From positions 62,001 to 126,000 of the forward strand of contig NZ_CP029986.1 of the NCBI RefSeq assembly GCF_003355005.1: a stretch of DNA of 64,000 nt, given 5' to 3'. Within the stretch, counting starts at the first letter, position 1; every line of letters begins with the position of its first letter. Position numbers and translations under genes: made by a program. Under the pieces are notes generated by a model. The model was not told the DNA's origin. It made no database searches and saw only the letters and a program-made list of their open reading frames with translations. Source of the DNA: Sphingomonas sp. FARSPH. Its GTDB lineage: Bacteria > Pseudomonadota > Alphaproteobacteria > Sphingomonadales > Sphingomonadaceae. Below, in pieces: positions 1 to 7,583 of this stretch.

Positions 1-308
1 TAGACGACTCGGCCTACCTTCGACCAGATGGATGCCATGGTGCACATGCCGCAGGGCTGGAGCGTCGAGTAGAGCGTGGCGCCTCTCAGCTCCATCTCGC
101 CGGTGGTCTCGCACGCGCGGCGGATCGCCATCATCTCCGCATGAGCCGTGGCATCCGGGAGCTCTTGGGTCTGATTGCGCTCGGCCGCGATGACTTCGCC
201 ATCCAGGACGATCACGCAGCCGAGCGGCGAGGTTGACGGATCCGACCCCTTGGAGCGCGCGACCTCAAGCGCCACGCGCATGTACGTCTCATCAGCGCCG
301 ACACACAT
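1..308 (-). CDS. Nucleoside/tRNA-type deaminase, partial (3' end outside window)
   Basis: The reading frame is open from an ATG at 308 to the left edge, giving 102 residues without a stop. It carries both zinc-site signatures of the cytidine/deoxycytidylate deaminase fold: HAE (in ATAHAEMMA) and the PCxxC pair (in LQPCGMCTM), with spacing typical of guanine deaminase or TadA-like enzymes. The protein should therefore hydrolytically deaminate a nucleobase or nucleoside; the substrate cannot be told from this part. An AAGAGA-like ribosome site lies just upstream. The flanking DNA to the right is gene debris and an IS, so its original neighbours on this side are lost. Confidence 0.8.
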   Translation of the reverse strand, partial: MCVGADETYMRVALEVARSKGSDPSTSPLGCVIVLDGEVIAAERNQTQELPDATAHAEMMAIRRACETTGEMELRGATLYSTLQPCGMCTMASIWSKVGRVV

Positions 309-438
309 TCTCTTCCTCCATCCGGTCGAACAACCGAACGCCTGCGGACGCGATCGGCTTCTCATGCGGCGAGGCAGATCGGCGACAATCTTAATTTCGG
401 GCCTGAGGCCCGCTTACGAACGGCATTCGCTCGTTTGA

Positions 439-636
439 CTGCTCGCCAGCACGCCCAAATGGATACAGGCCACGCTGGCCCGCGAAAGCATCCGCTGGCC
501 GGCACCGCTCCGCGCGCGGGTCTTGGCGCATCATCGGCTGGCGGGCCTGGACGTCGAGGACATTCTGGAGCAGTTTCGCGCGTGGCTTGTTGAGCGGGAG
601 CAGCGCTTGCGTGAACGAACATCGCTGATCGGGTAA
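439..636 (+). pseudogene. C-terminal fragment of an unrecognised protein
   Basis: A 65-codon open frame directly after a TGA has no ATG but reads as protein-like sequence (ARESIRWPAPLRARVLAHH..., then an amphipathic Glu/Arg-rich helix) and ends at a proper TAA. I read it as the tail of a gene whose 5' part was lost when the neighbouring DNA was rearranged. I do not recognise the family. The longer frame on the opposite strand (362-850) has no protein-like features. Confidence 0.3.
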
Positions 637-740
637 GGGCGCGACAAGCTCCTAAACACCTAACCTGTAGAGCAAATCTGTGTTCCCGCTGATTAGAAAA
701 GACACATTCTGCCCCAAATAGAAATGACACACGGCTGGTA

Positions 741-850
741 GCAGCGGGGGCAGCGTGGAGCCATCCACAAGCGCAGCGCTGACCCCGCTGATGCGGTGAG
801 TTTCGAGGGAAGGGCGACGGACCCGCTGCGCCAGCAGCGGGCTCGGTCAC
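741..850. repeat. Direct repeat copy 1 (about 110 bp)
   Basis: This stretch begins GCAGCGGGGGCAGCGTG and ends CAGCAGCGGGCTCGGTCAC. It recurs in the same orientation at 2460-2570 with internal divergence. It lies between the left IS end and the transposase stop. Each copy contains CAGCGCAGCGCTG-type dyad symmetry. It is probably the non-coding end of an ISNCY-family element. Confidence 0.7.
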
Positions 851-904
851 ACCAGAATGCAGACAGTCAGGCAGGTTCCTGGGGTGGGGTGGCGTGACCC
901 GGAC

Positions 905-2320
905 TCAGCCAGCGTATTCGGCCAGTCCGCGCGCGACGAGTTCCGTCTCGGAAAGGCGCGGCCCGCGCTTCAGTTTCGGCGTGCAGAGCGTGCGGCGATC
1001 CACCTTCGATGCGGTCGCAACAGCCGACGCGGCGAACATGCCGCCAGTCTGCGCCGTCCGCGCCGGCTCGTTGTTGTTCCGCTTGCGGTGGTGTGGCGCC
1101 GTTTCCTGCAGGAGCCGCGCCATCGCCAGCGCCGCGTCGAGATGCTTGTTGTCGACCACTGCTGCCTGGTTCACCCGCCGCATCTTGTCGAACACGCGAT
1201 AGGGCAAGGCCTGCCCGTCGTGCCGGATCTCGATCCGTCCGTCAGGATACTCGCAAACCTCCACCCGCTTGCGCGCCAGCGCCTGGCTGGTCCGGTTCGG
1301 CTCCAGGATGAACAGCGCCTTGTTGTAGTGCAGCGTCAGCGCCGCGGTCACCGTGCGCTGCTCGCGCCACACCATCTCTGCCTCGATGTTCTCGTGCGGC
1401 GCCAGCGGGCGGTGCAGATCGCGCGGGTCGAACGGGGTCCTGGCGAACTGCCGGTTGTGCCGGGCCATGTAGGAGGGGAGGAAGGCATTGGCTTCGTCGA
1501 TGGTGGAGATGCCCTCCAGTCTCATCGCCTTGACCAGCCGGTCCTGCAACGTGCCGTTCGCGCGCTCGACGCGCCCCTTGGCTTGCGGCGAGTTGGCGCA
1601 GATGATCTCGATGTTGAGCGCGTGCAACGCCCGCCCGAGATGGGTCATGCCGTCGCCGTTCGCCGAGGCCGTGTTGTTGCGAAACGCGCTGTGCTTGTCG
1701 GAGTAAAGGGCCACGGGTTTGCCATGGCGCTCGATATAGCTGCGCGTCGCCCGCATATACGAGAAGGTGCTCTCGCTCTCCACCATCTCCAGGTGCATCA
1801 GCTCGCTGGTCGCATCGTCGATATAGACCAGCAGCGTGCATTGCGGGCCCCGGTCCTCGAACCACCAGTGTTTGGACCCGTCGACCTGGATCAGCTCGCC
1901 GCGGCAGTCCCGCCGATAACGCGGCTGGTACGGGCGAGGGCGGCGCGCTGCGCGGTCCTTCCACAGCCCCGCTGCCATCATCATCTGCCGCAGCGTCTCG
2001 CACGAGATTCGGATGCCGTGCCGCTCGGCCAGATACTCGCGCGCGAGCGTCGGCCCGAAGCCGCTATACTGCTCGCGCACGAGGCTGACGACCTGATCAC
2101 GAACGGCATCGCCGTAACGCCGGTTGCTCGGACGCCCACGCTTGCGGGATATGAGCCCGGCTGCGCCGTCCTGCCGAAGTCGCTCCAGCAACCGGTAGAT
2201 CTGTCGACGCTCAAGCCTCAGCAGCGCCATCGCGTCCGCCACCCTGATCTCACCGCGGTCGAGCCGCATCAGCGTGTCGTACCGGCTCACCTCGGCAGCA
2301 CTCATTGTCAGCACCGTCAT
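905..2320 (-). CDS. ISNCY-family DDE transposase
   Basis: This 471-residue transposase has an N-terminal helix-turn-helix for binding the IS ends (RLERRQIYRLLERLRQDG, about residues 35-60). A DDE catalytic core follows: first Asp in IQVDGSKHWW, second in VYIDDATSE, Glu in GRVERANGTLQD. A basic C-terminal tail ends in TPKLKRGPRLSE. Length and order fit complete ISNCY/IS1202-type enzymes. I chose the ATG at 2320 (MTVLTMSAAE) because a GAGGA stretch lies upstream; a longer form from 2353 adds 11 residues. A related C-terminal half, fused to czcC, occurs at 53607-54197. Confidence 0.85.
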   Translation of the reverse strand: MTVLTMSAAEVSRYDTLMRLDRGEIRVADAMALLRLERRQIYRLLERLRQDGAAGLISRKRGRPSNRRYGDAVRDQVVSLVREQYSGFGPTLAREYLAERHGIRISCETLRQMMMAAGLWKDRAARRPRPYQPRYRRDCRGELIQVDGSKHWWFEDRGPQCTLLVYIDDATSELMHLEMVESESTFSYMRATRSYIERHGKPVALYSDKHSAFRNNTASANGDGMTHLGRALHALNIEIICANSPQAKGRVERANGTLQDRLVKAMRLEGISTIDEANAFLPSYMARHNRQFARTPFDPRDLHRPLAPHENIEAEMVWREQRTVTAALTLHYNKALFILEPNRTSQALARKRVEVCEYPDGRIEIRHDGQALPYRVFDKMRRVNQAAVVDNKHLDAALAMARLLQETAPHHRKRNNNEPARTAQTGGMFAASAVATASKVDRRTLCTPKLKRGPRLSETELVARGLAEYAG

Positions 2321-2459
2321 CGCTTGCACATCCTCGCTGCCGAGGATGGCCATGACACCGGCGACCCGCTGGCACTCGTTGTGCCTTTTCTATCTAGCGG
2401 AGGAGTGTCATTTCTACTTAGCACTGCGGTTTCAAGCCGAAGTGCGACACCGCCTCGTG

Positions 2460-2570
2460 GCAGCGGGGCAGCGTGTAGCCTCCCAAGCAGCGCAGCGCTG
2501 CCCCGCTGATGCGATGGCCTCTCGGCTCTTGCGCCCTCGGACCCGCTGCGACAGCAGCGGGCTCGGTCAC
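2460..2570. repeat. Direct repeat copy 2 (about 110 bp)
   Basis: Second copy of the 741-850 repeat, lying just outside the right end motifs of the ISNCY element. Both ends are near-identical to copy 1 while the middle differs. It is preceded by GAAGTGCGACAC, which resembles the IS end motif GAAATGACAC, so it may be the remnant end of another, lost ISNCY copy. Confidence 0.65.
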
Positions 2571-2678
2571 GCCGGTAACGGCCGCGAACAACCACTAGCA
2601 ATTATGCGCGGACGGCTCGGTGAGCAGCCCTCTAAAGGCATAGGAGGGCACAAGTACAACCTTCGAAAGGTTGCAGCG

Positions 2679-3134
2679 CTACCGCGCAGCCTTTTCGGCG
2701 AGAATATCTCGTAGCGTGCCTCTCGGCCAGGGACCGATGTCGACGTAGGAATGGCTCCGCGCCGACCGACGAACGATCAACGTAATGAAGATAGTACCCC
2801 GACCGGTCGTCGCACCGAGAATGTCGGTCCACGCCCATCTTCGAGTTTGATAGATATCCGCCACCTCGATCCCATCTTCGTCCATGATCAGCGAGCTGGG
2901 GTGCCGATAGTGTTTGAGGCTGCGGATCACACCACGAAGCGACGCAACACCGACCACAAAGAAAACAATCGACACGAACGTTTCGGGCGGCGAAGCATGG
3001 CCGCGTACGGCATTGAAGATGCCTCCAGAGCCCAAGGGTAGGGATATAATACCCAGAAGAAGGCTGGCAATGGCGCGCGCCATCCATCCTCCCCTGGCGC
3101 CTGATCGTACCTCGGGCTCGCGGTTTGCCGTCAT
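2679..3134 (-). CDS. Small two-helix membrane protein with PH-like tail, unknown function
   Basis: The 151-residue product has two predicted membrane helices (about residues 20-40, ASLLLGIISLPLGSGG, and 52-75, FVSIVFFVVGVASLRGV). A soluble region of strands and one helix follows (SLIMDEDGIEVADIY... WTDILGATTG), which resembles bacterial PH-like domains of stress or immunity membrane proteins. The start at 3134 (MTANREPEV) is preferred over 3224 because GAGAG precedes it and the upstream extension is not protein-like. No operon partner is visible, and no function can be given. Confidence 0.65.
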   Translation of the reverse strand: MTANREPEVRSGARGGWMARAIASLLLGIISLPLGSGGIFNAVRGHASPPETFVSIVFFVVGVASLRGVIRSLKHYRHPSSLIMDEDGIEVADIYQTRRWAWTDILGATTGRGTIFITLIVRRSARSHSYVDIGPWPRGTLRDILAEKAAR

Positions 3135-3438
3135 GGGGTCACTCTCATTGCGAGTGATCGTATCATAAGCGTCCAGGGTTTCAGTATCGTTGACGGCGAA
3201 GGCGACGTAAGGGACAACTATCACCTTCTTGGTCGCGGAACCGGACTGTTGTCTAGCCTCTTAATCACACACGCTCGTTGCCGGCCCGAACGGCGACGTA
3301 CGCCAATGGCCGAGATTGGCAGGTGAACAGCCGGGCCGGTATTGTCATGGAAGAGCTATAAGCGGACAGTCGCCGACCCCCGGCATCGTAGCAAGGGTTC
3401 GTGTGCGACCATTGAGTCGCTGAGATCGGAGATGCGGC

Positions 3439-3930
3439 ATGCCGAAGAACAAAGCACGGATCTTGGCTGTAACCTGCGCTCTTGGGTTCAGTCACCCGGT
3501 CGCAAATGCCCAAACCATAGCCTCGAAACCGCTGGGGGGTGTCCCAGCGCAGTGCCAACTTTCCGAGCCAGCCCGAATCGTTAACTCACTGCGCGATCTT
3601 CCAGAGGTTGCCGCTGAATTTCGCAGGCAAAATTTGGGCATCGCAGATGTTGGAGAGAGCTTCAATCCGTCCGATGTTGTGGACGAAAAATCAAGGACAT
3701 TGCCGCCCCGGCAGTTCGTTCGAGCCTACGCCTTCAAGGACAGGACTATCGTTTGGTATTTTCGCGGTGGCTTTGCTGCTAGGTTCCATGTCGTCGAGCT
3801 TAGGACAGGTCGCGACACGATGCCAAACGCTCCGCCTTTGTTGCGCTTTACGGGTCGGACTCTTTCAGGGCCGCCGTGTGCGGCGACTGACGCCATCCTT
3901 GCAGGCGTCGATGGCGGGCAGGGCTGGTAG
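3439..3930 (+). CDS. Secreted protein of unknown function
   Basis: This 163-residue protein starts with a clear Sec signal peptide (MPKNKARILAVTCALGFSH, cleavage expected after VANAQ, about residue 24). The mature part contains an Arg-rich strand segment (FKDRTIVWYFRGGFAARF) and two cysteines (Cys 39 and Cys 148) that could pair in the periplasm. I do not recognise the family. It stands alone between the membrane gene at 2679 and the IS30 remnant, and its downstream end is only about 130 bases from the IS30 transposase stop. Confidence 0.65.
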   Translation: MPKNKARILAVTCALGFSHPVANAQTIASKPLGGVPAQCQLSEPARIVNSLRDLPEVAAEFRRQNLGIADVGESFNPSDVVDEKSRTLPPRQFVRAYAFKDRTIVWYFRGGFAARFHVVELRTGRDTMPNAPPLLRFTGRTLSGPPCAATDAILAGVDGGQGW

Positions 3931-4060
3931 TGAAGAGCTAAGTCCGCCCGAGGCTGCTGCTCCTCTACCGCCGACCGCATCCTGTACGAGCGGCCGATTT
4001 CGGGAACGATCATCGGTGGCTGAGATGGCGAGTTTGGGCGCTTGCGGACATGCCGAAACG

Positions 4061-4824
4061 TCACGGTTCCGCTTCAAGCACGAGGGCGACCTGCTCGGCC
4101 AGGACCTCGCCCGGCGTTCGATATGCAAGGCACTTGCGTGGCGTTCGGTTGAGGCGGTCTACCAACTGCTCGAGCTCGCCTCGCGGTACCTGTGCGATGT
4201 CCGTGTCGGAGGGCAGGAAGCGCCGTATCCTGCCGTTGCTGTTCTCCACGCTGCCCTTCTGCCATGGCGCTGAGGGCTGGCAGAAGTACGCGGTCATGCC
4301 CAAGCTCTCCCGTAGGCGCCCATACCCGGCGAACTCGGTGCCCCGGTCAAGCGTGATGGTGCGACGGAGGGAAGGGGGGAAGGTGCCGAGGTGGCGCTCG
4401 ATGCCTTCCATGATGCCGGCCGAGTGACGGCTGCTGTTGGGCGTCAGCACGGTGAAGCGGCTCCGGCGCTCAACCAGCGAGGTGAGGTTAGCCTTACCGT
4501 GCTGCAGCTTGAACGCGATGAGGTCGCCTTCCCAATGGCCAAAGTCGGCCCGCTCAGCGATGTCTGGCGGTCGAGCCGCGATGGTGTGGGCGGGCGGGAT
4601 GTTCAGGCCGCGTGGCTTGCGAGCGTAGCGACGTCGGCGTTTCCGCCTGCCGGTGGGCAGCAGCCGTGCCAGCTTGGCCGCCTGACCGTCGGGCCCATAC
4701 ACGAACTGGTAGATCGTTTCATGGCTCACCCGAAGCGGCCCTGCGGTACGGTGCCGAAGGTAGCCGGCAATCTGCTCCGGCGACCAGGCGGCTTCCAGCC
4801 GGTCGACGATGTAGCTGGCGAGCT
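4061..4824 (-). pseudogene. IS30 transposase, C-terminal part (split by IS66)
   Basis: This part carries the rve-type catalytic core of an IS30-family transposase: FGHWEGDLI (first Asp), TLDRGTEFAGY (second Asp) and GSVENSNGRIRRFLP (Glu). Upstream lies the VSHETIYQFVYG segment typical of the family. It ends at a natural stop at 4061. The N-terminal part lies at 7202-7453, displaced by the inserted IS66. The open frame that continues upstream into the IS66 (to 5221) is fortuitous. The split enzyme is presumably inactive unless the IS66 excises. Confidence 0.85.
4817..4824. repeat. IS66 target-site duplication, left copy
   Basis: GGCGAGCT directly before the IS66 end; the identical 8 bases follow the other end at 7202-7209. 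Eight bases is the standard duplication length of IS66 elements. Confidence 0.9.
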
Positions 4825-4909
4825 GTAAGCGTCCGGTCTTCTCCACCTTGCTGACGAGGTGATGCGCAAGCCACAGGTTCGGCACTGTGGCAGACACCGG
4901 TGCGGCATC

Positions 4910-5287
4910 ATGGCGACGCGAATTATCGAGATGGTTGGGCCTGAACCGCGCCGGCGGTTCAGCGAAGATGACAAGGCGCGGATCGTGTCGGAGGCGATGA
5001 TGCCGGGTGCCAGCGTGCTGGAGGTGGCGCGGCGACACCGGGTGTGCACGTCGCTGGTGTATCGCTGGCGACGCACGCTGCTGCGCGACGGGGTGGCGAG
5101 CGAAGCATTGCCGTTGCCGGGGCCGGCATTCATTCCGGTCGAGGTGGCGGGCGCGCCCATGGTGCCGCATTCGGAGCCGCTCGGACCGGGTGTGGTGGAA
5201 GTGGTCGGCCCGGCCGGGCAACGCATCCGCCTGGCACCTCCCATCGACGCGCGGGTGCTCAAGACCGTGCTGGCGGGGTTTGCTTGA
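4910..5287 (+). CDS. tnpA: IS66 accessory protein TnpA
   Basis: This 125-residue protein has the helix-turn-helix of IS66 TnpA (RRRFSEDDKARIVSEAM... SVLEVARRHRVCTSLVYRWRR, about residues 11-55) and a variable C-terminal half. It is required together with TnpB for IS66 transposition, presumably by binding the element's ends or the transposase. The ATG at 4910 (MATRIIEM) is chosen because family members begin just before the helix-turn-helix; an upstream ATG at 4859 would add 17 residues. Its stop overlaps the tnpB start. Confidence 0.85.
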   Translation: MATRIIEMVGPEPRRRFSEDDKARIVSEAMMPGASVLEVARRHRVCTSLVYRWRRTLLRDGVASEALPLPGPAFIPVEVAGAPMVPHSEPLGPGVVEVVGPAGQRIRLAPPIDARVLKTVLAGFA

Positions 5288-5631
5288 TCGGGCCGCCGGG
5301 CGGTGTCCGGGTGTATCTGGCGGCCGGGGTCACGGACATGCGCAAGGGCTTCGACGGGCTGGCCGCGCTGGTACAGCAGCGGCTGCGCCAGGATCCGTTT
5401 GGCGGTGCGGTGTACGCCTTCCGGGGCAAGCGTGGCGATCTGGTCAAGCTGCTGTGGTGGGATGGTCAGGGTCTCGTGCTCCATGCCAAGCGTCTGGAGC
5501 GGGGCCGGTTCACCTGGCCGGCGACCGCGGACGGCGTCGCGGTGCTGACCCCGGCGCAGCTGTCGATGCTGCTCGAAGGGGTGGACTGGCGGCATCCGAT
5601 CCGGTCCTCGCAGCCGACCTTGGCCTGGTAA
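5284..5631 (+). CDS. tnpB: IS66 accessory protein TnpB
   Basis: This 115-residue protein is the IS66 Orf2 family: it contains VYLAAGVTDMRKGFDGLAALV, then FRGKRGDLVKLLWWDGQG and the LSMLLEGVDW C-terminus. The start is a TTG at 5284 that overlaps the tnpA stop by four bases (TTGA), the usual translational coupling in this family. No ATG is available in a suitable place. It works with TnpA and TnpC in transposition; its biochemical role is not established. Confidence 0.85.
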   Translation: MIGPPGGVRVYLAAGVTDMRKGFDGLAALVQQRLRQDPFGGAVYAFRGKRGDLVKLLWWDGQGLVLHAKRLERGRFTWPATADGVAVLTPAQLSMLLEGVDWRHPIRSSQPTLAW

Positions 5632-5691
5632 AAAGTACGGTTTCCTGCGGCTTTCGCGTGTATCGGCACGGGGGTTCTGGTATAAGCGGGC

Positions 5692-7176
5692 GTGTCGCCC
5701 GATGCCGCCTCGCTGCCCGACGATATCGCCCTTCTGAAGGCCATGCTCATTGCTGCCGGCGCCGAGCTGGAGCAGTTGCGGATGCAGGTCGCGCGGCTGC
5801 GGCGCATGGCCTTCGGCCGTTCGTCGGAGAAGCTGACGCACCAGGCTGACCAGCTGGAACTCGGGCTGGAAGAGCGCGAGGCGGAAGCCGCCACTGCGGC
5901 GATGCCGGTGGTCACCCGGACACGGGAGACCGCCAGGCCGTATCGACAGCCGCTGCCCGATCATCTGCCCCGCACCGAGGTCGTGCATGAGGCACCGTGC
6001 GTCTGCCCCGACTGCGGTGGTGCCATGCGGCGCATGGGCGAGGACGTTACGGAACAGCTCGACTATGTGCCCGCCTCGTTCCGGGTCGTGCGCCACGTCC
6101 GGCCGCGGCTCAGCTGCCGGTCATGCGAGCGCATAGTGCAGGCGCCGTTGCCGTCCATGCCCATCGAGCGCGGTCGACCCGGTGCGGGGCTGCTCGCCCA
6201 TGTGCTGGTGTCCAAATACGCCAACCATCTGCCGCTCTACCGCCAGTCGGGCATCTATGCTCGCCAGGGCGTCGACCTTGCCCGCTCCACGCTCGCCGAC
6301 TGGGTCGGGCGCTCGGCCGCGCTCCTCGGCCCCTTGGTCGACGCGCTCGAGCGCCACGTCATGGGCGGCGCGACCCTCCATGCCGACGACACGCCGGTGC
6401 CGGTACTGGCCCCTGGTGCCGGTCGCACCAGGACGGGCAGGCTGTGGACCTATGTACGCGACGAGCGCGGGGCTGGCGGCGAGGCTCCGCCCGCCGTGCT
6501 GTTCCACTACGCGCCCGACCGCAAGGGCGAACGACCCGCCGGACATCTTGCCCGGTTCCGGGGCGATCTGCACGCCGATGGCTATGCCGGGTTCGACCGC
6601 CTCTATGGCGACCGCATCGCAGAGGTGGCCTGCTGGGCGCATGTCAGGCGCAAGTTCTTCGACGTCCATGCCGCAACCGGCTCCCCCACGGCCCGCGAGG
6701 CACTGGACCATATCGCCGGCCTCTATGCCGTCGAACGGGATGTGCGTGGCCGGCTCCCTGACGAGCGACGGCACGCGCGCCAGGCCAGGGCCGGACCGCT
6801 GCTCGATGCCTTCCGCCAGTGGCTCGACGCGACCGGACCGAAGCTGTCCCGGCGCTCCGACCTTGCGGTCGCCATCCGCTATGCGCTCGCCCGCTGGCAG
6901 GCGCTGACCCGCTATGCCGACGATGGTCGCCTGGAGATCGACAACAATGCCGCCGAGCGCTCGCTGCGCGGTATCGCCGTCGGGCGCAAAAACTGGCTAT
7001 TCGCGGGCTCCGACCAGGGCGGGCACCGCGCCGCCAGCATCTACAGCCTGGTGGAAACCGCCAGGCTCAACGGCGTCGACCCCGAGGCCTGGCTGGCCGA
7101 CACCATCAGACGCATCGCAGACCATCCGGCCCGCCGGGTCGCTGAACTGCTGCCGTGGAACTACCGGCCCGTTTGA
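5692..7176 (+). CDS. tnpC: IS66 transposase TnpC
   Basis: The 494-residue transposase has the standard layout. There is an N-terminal leucine-rich coiled segment (LLKAMLIAAGAELEQLRMQVARL) and the RMAFGRSSEKL motif. A four-Cys zinc finger follows (CVCPDCGG... CRSC, about residues 103-145). The DDE core has TLHADDTPVPVL and GDLHADGYAGFDRLY for the aspartates and DNNAAERSLRGIAVGRKNW for the Glu region. The start is a GTG at 5692. It lies 60 bases downstream of tnpB inside the complete IS66. Confidence 0.9.
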   Translation: MSPDAASLPDDIALLKAMLIAAGAELEQLRMQVARLRRMAFGRSSEKLTHQADQLELGLEEREAEAATAAMPVVTRTRETARPYRQPLPDHLPRTEVVHEAPCVCPDCGGAMRRMGEDVTEQLDYVPASFRVVRHVRPRLSCRSCERIVQAPLPSMPIERGRPGAGLLAHVLVSKYANHLPLYRQSGIYARQGVDLARSTLADWVGRSAALLGPLVDALERHVMGGATLHADDTPVPVLAPGAGRTRTGRLWTYVRDERGAGGEAPPAVLFHYAPDRKGERPAGHLARFRGDLHADGYAGFDRLYGDRIAEVACWAHVRRKFFDVHAATGSPTAREALDHIAGLYAVERDVRGRLPDERRHARQARAGPLLDAFRQWLDATGPKLSRRSDLAVAIRYALARWQALTRYADDGRLEIDNNAAERSLRGIAVGRKNWLFAGSDQGGHRAASIYSLVETARLNGVDPEAWLADTIRRIADHPARRVAELLPWNYRPV

Positions 7177-7201
7177 GGTGACGCCGTCACCGGACGCTTA
7201 C

Positions 7202-7209
7202 GGCGAGCT
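7202..7209. repeat. IS66 target-site duplication, right copy
   Basis: GGCGAGCT directly after the right inverted repeat of the IS66; matches 4817-4824. Confidence 0.9.
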
Positions 7210-7453
7210 CGGGATAGCGGCTGATTTTCGCGCCCCTAAGCCGTCGCCCAGCCGCCATCGATTGAGCAGTCAGCGGAAAGTACCCGCGGAACATCGGCTC
7301 TTCGTCAAACCGGTGATTGCGCTTCAGCTCGCGGTAGATCGTGGACGGGTGACGCCCGAGCTCGGCCGCCGCCTGGCGCGGACTTCTACCGGCGCTGGTG
7401 AGCTGATACAGCTTGCGGCGCTCGTCGAGATCCAGATGCGTGTAGCTGCCCAT
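7202..7453 (-). pseudogene. IS30 transposase, N-terminal part (split by IS66)
   Basis: From the ATG at 7453 the frame reads MGSYTHLDLDERRKLYQL, the typical opening of IS30 transposases. A helix-turn-helix follows (SPRQAAAELGRHPSTIYRELKRN). It runs to PELA, where the IS66 begins; the remaining residues in the present frame (VSVR) come from the IS66 end. Joined to 4061-4824 it gives a full-length enzyme of about 338 residues. Confidence 0.85.
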
Positions 7454-7583
7454 GCGCAACCCTCCGCCGGGTGGAACCCGCACTTAAGCTAGGTTTTCGC
7501 ACTTCGATCTAGAATGCACCCACCTACAATCTGCCAGTTCGATAACATTGATTATGTAAAATCGTAGATCGTTTGGCAGGTAG

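Larger units (their letters stand above)
690..2435 (-). mobile_element. ISNCY (IS1202-like) insertion sequence
   Basis: One transposase gene is flanked by a matched set of short sites. On the left two 12-mers, TAGAAAAGACAC (near 694) and TAGAAATGACAC (near 719), lie about 12 bases apart. On the right the same two motifs occur inverted (around 2375-2430). These look like paired transposase-binding sites in imperfect terminal repeats. The exact ends are approximate and I found no convincing target duplication. Confidence 0.6.
4825..7201 (+). mobile_element. IS66-family element, complete (2377 bp)
   Basis: Both ends are visible. The left end begins GTAAGCGTCCGGT and the right end finishes ACCGGACGCTTAC, a perfect 13-base inverted repeat. 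An 8-base duplication GGCGAGCT flanks it. Inside are the three genes of a canonical IS66 (tnpA, tnpB, tnpC) in order with tight spacing. It is intact and apparently inserted recently, because the host IS30 frame can be restored exactly. Confidence 0.95.
4025..7520 (-). mobile_element. IS30-family element interrupted by IS66
   Basis: Two halves of one IS30 transposase lie on the minus strand at 7202-7453 (N-terminal) and 4061-4824 (C-terminal). Removing 4825-7201 and one 8-base duplication restores one continuous frame across PELA/SYIVDRLEA. The outer ends of the IS30 are not resolved: I could not find a convincing inverted-repeat pair, so the limits are approximate. Confidence 0.6.

Noticed and set aside
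362..850. 162-residue minus-strand frame
   Set aside because: No protein-like pattern; it overlaps both the fragment at 439-636 and the IS end repeat.
857..2509. 550-residue open frame on the + strand
   Set aside because: It lies antisense across the whole ISNCY transposase; high GC makes long shadow frames, and the text is Arg/His/Leu-rich without domain signs.
4025..7520. Terminal inverted repeats for the IS30
   Set aside because: Best candidate pair (GTCACGGTTCC and GTGCGGGTTCC-like) matches too poorly to define the ends.
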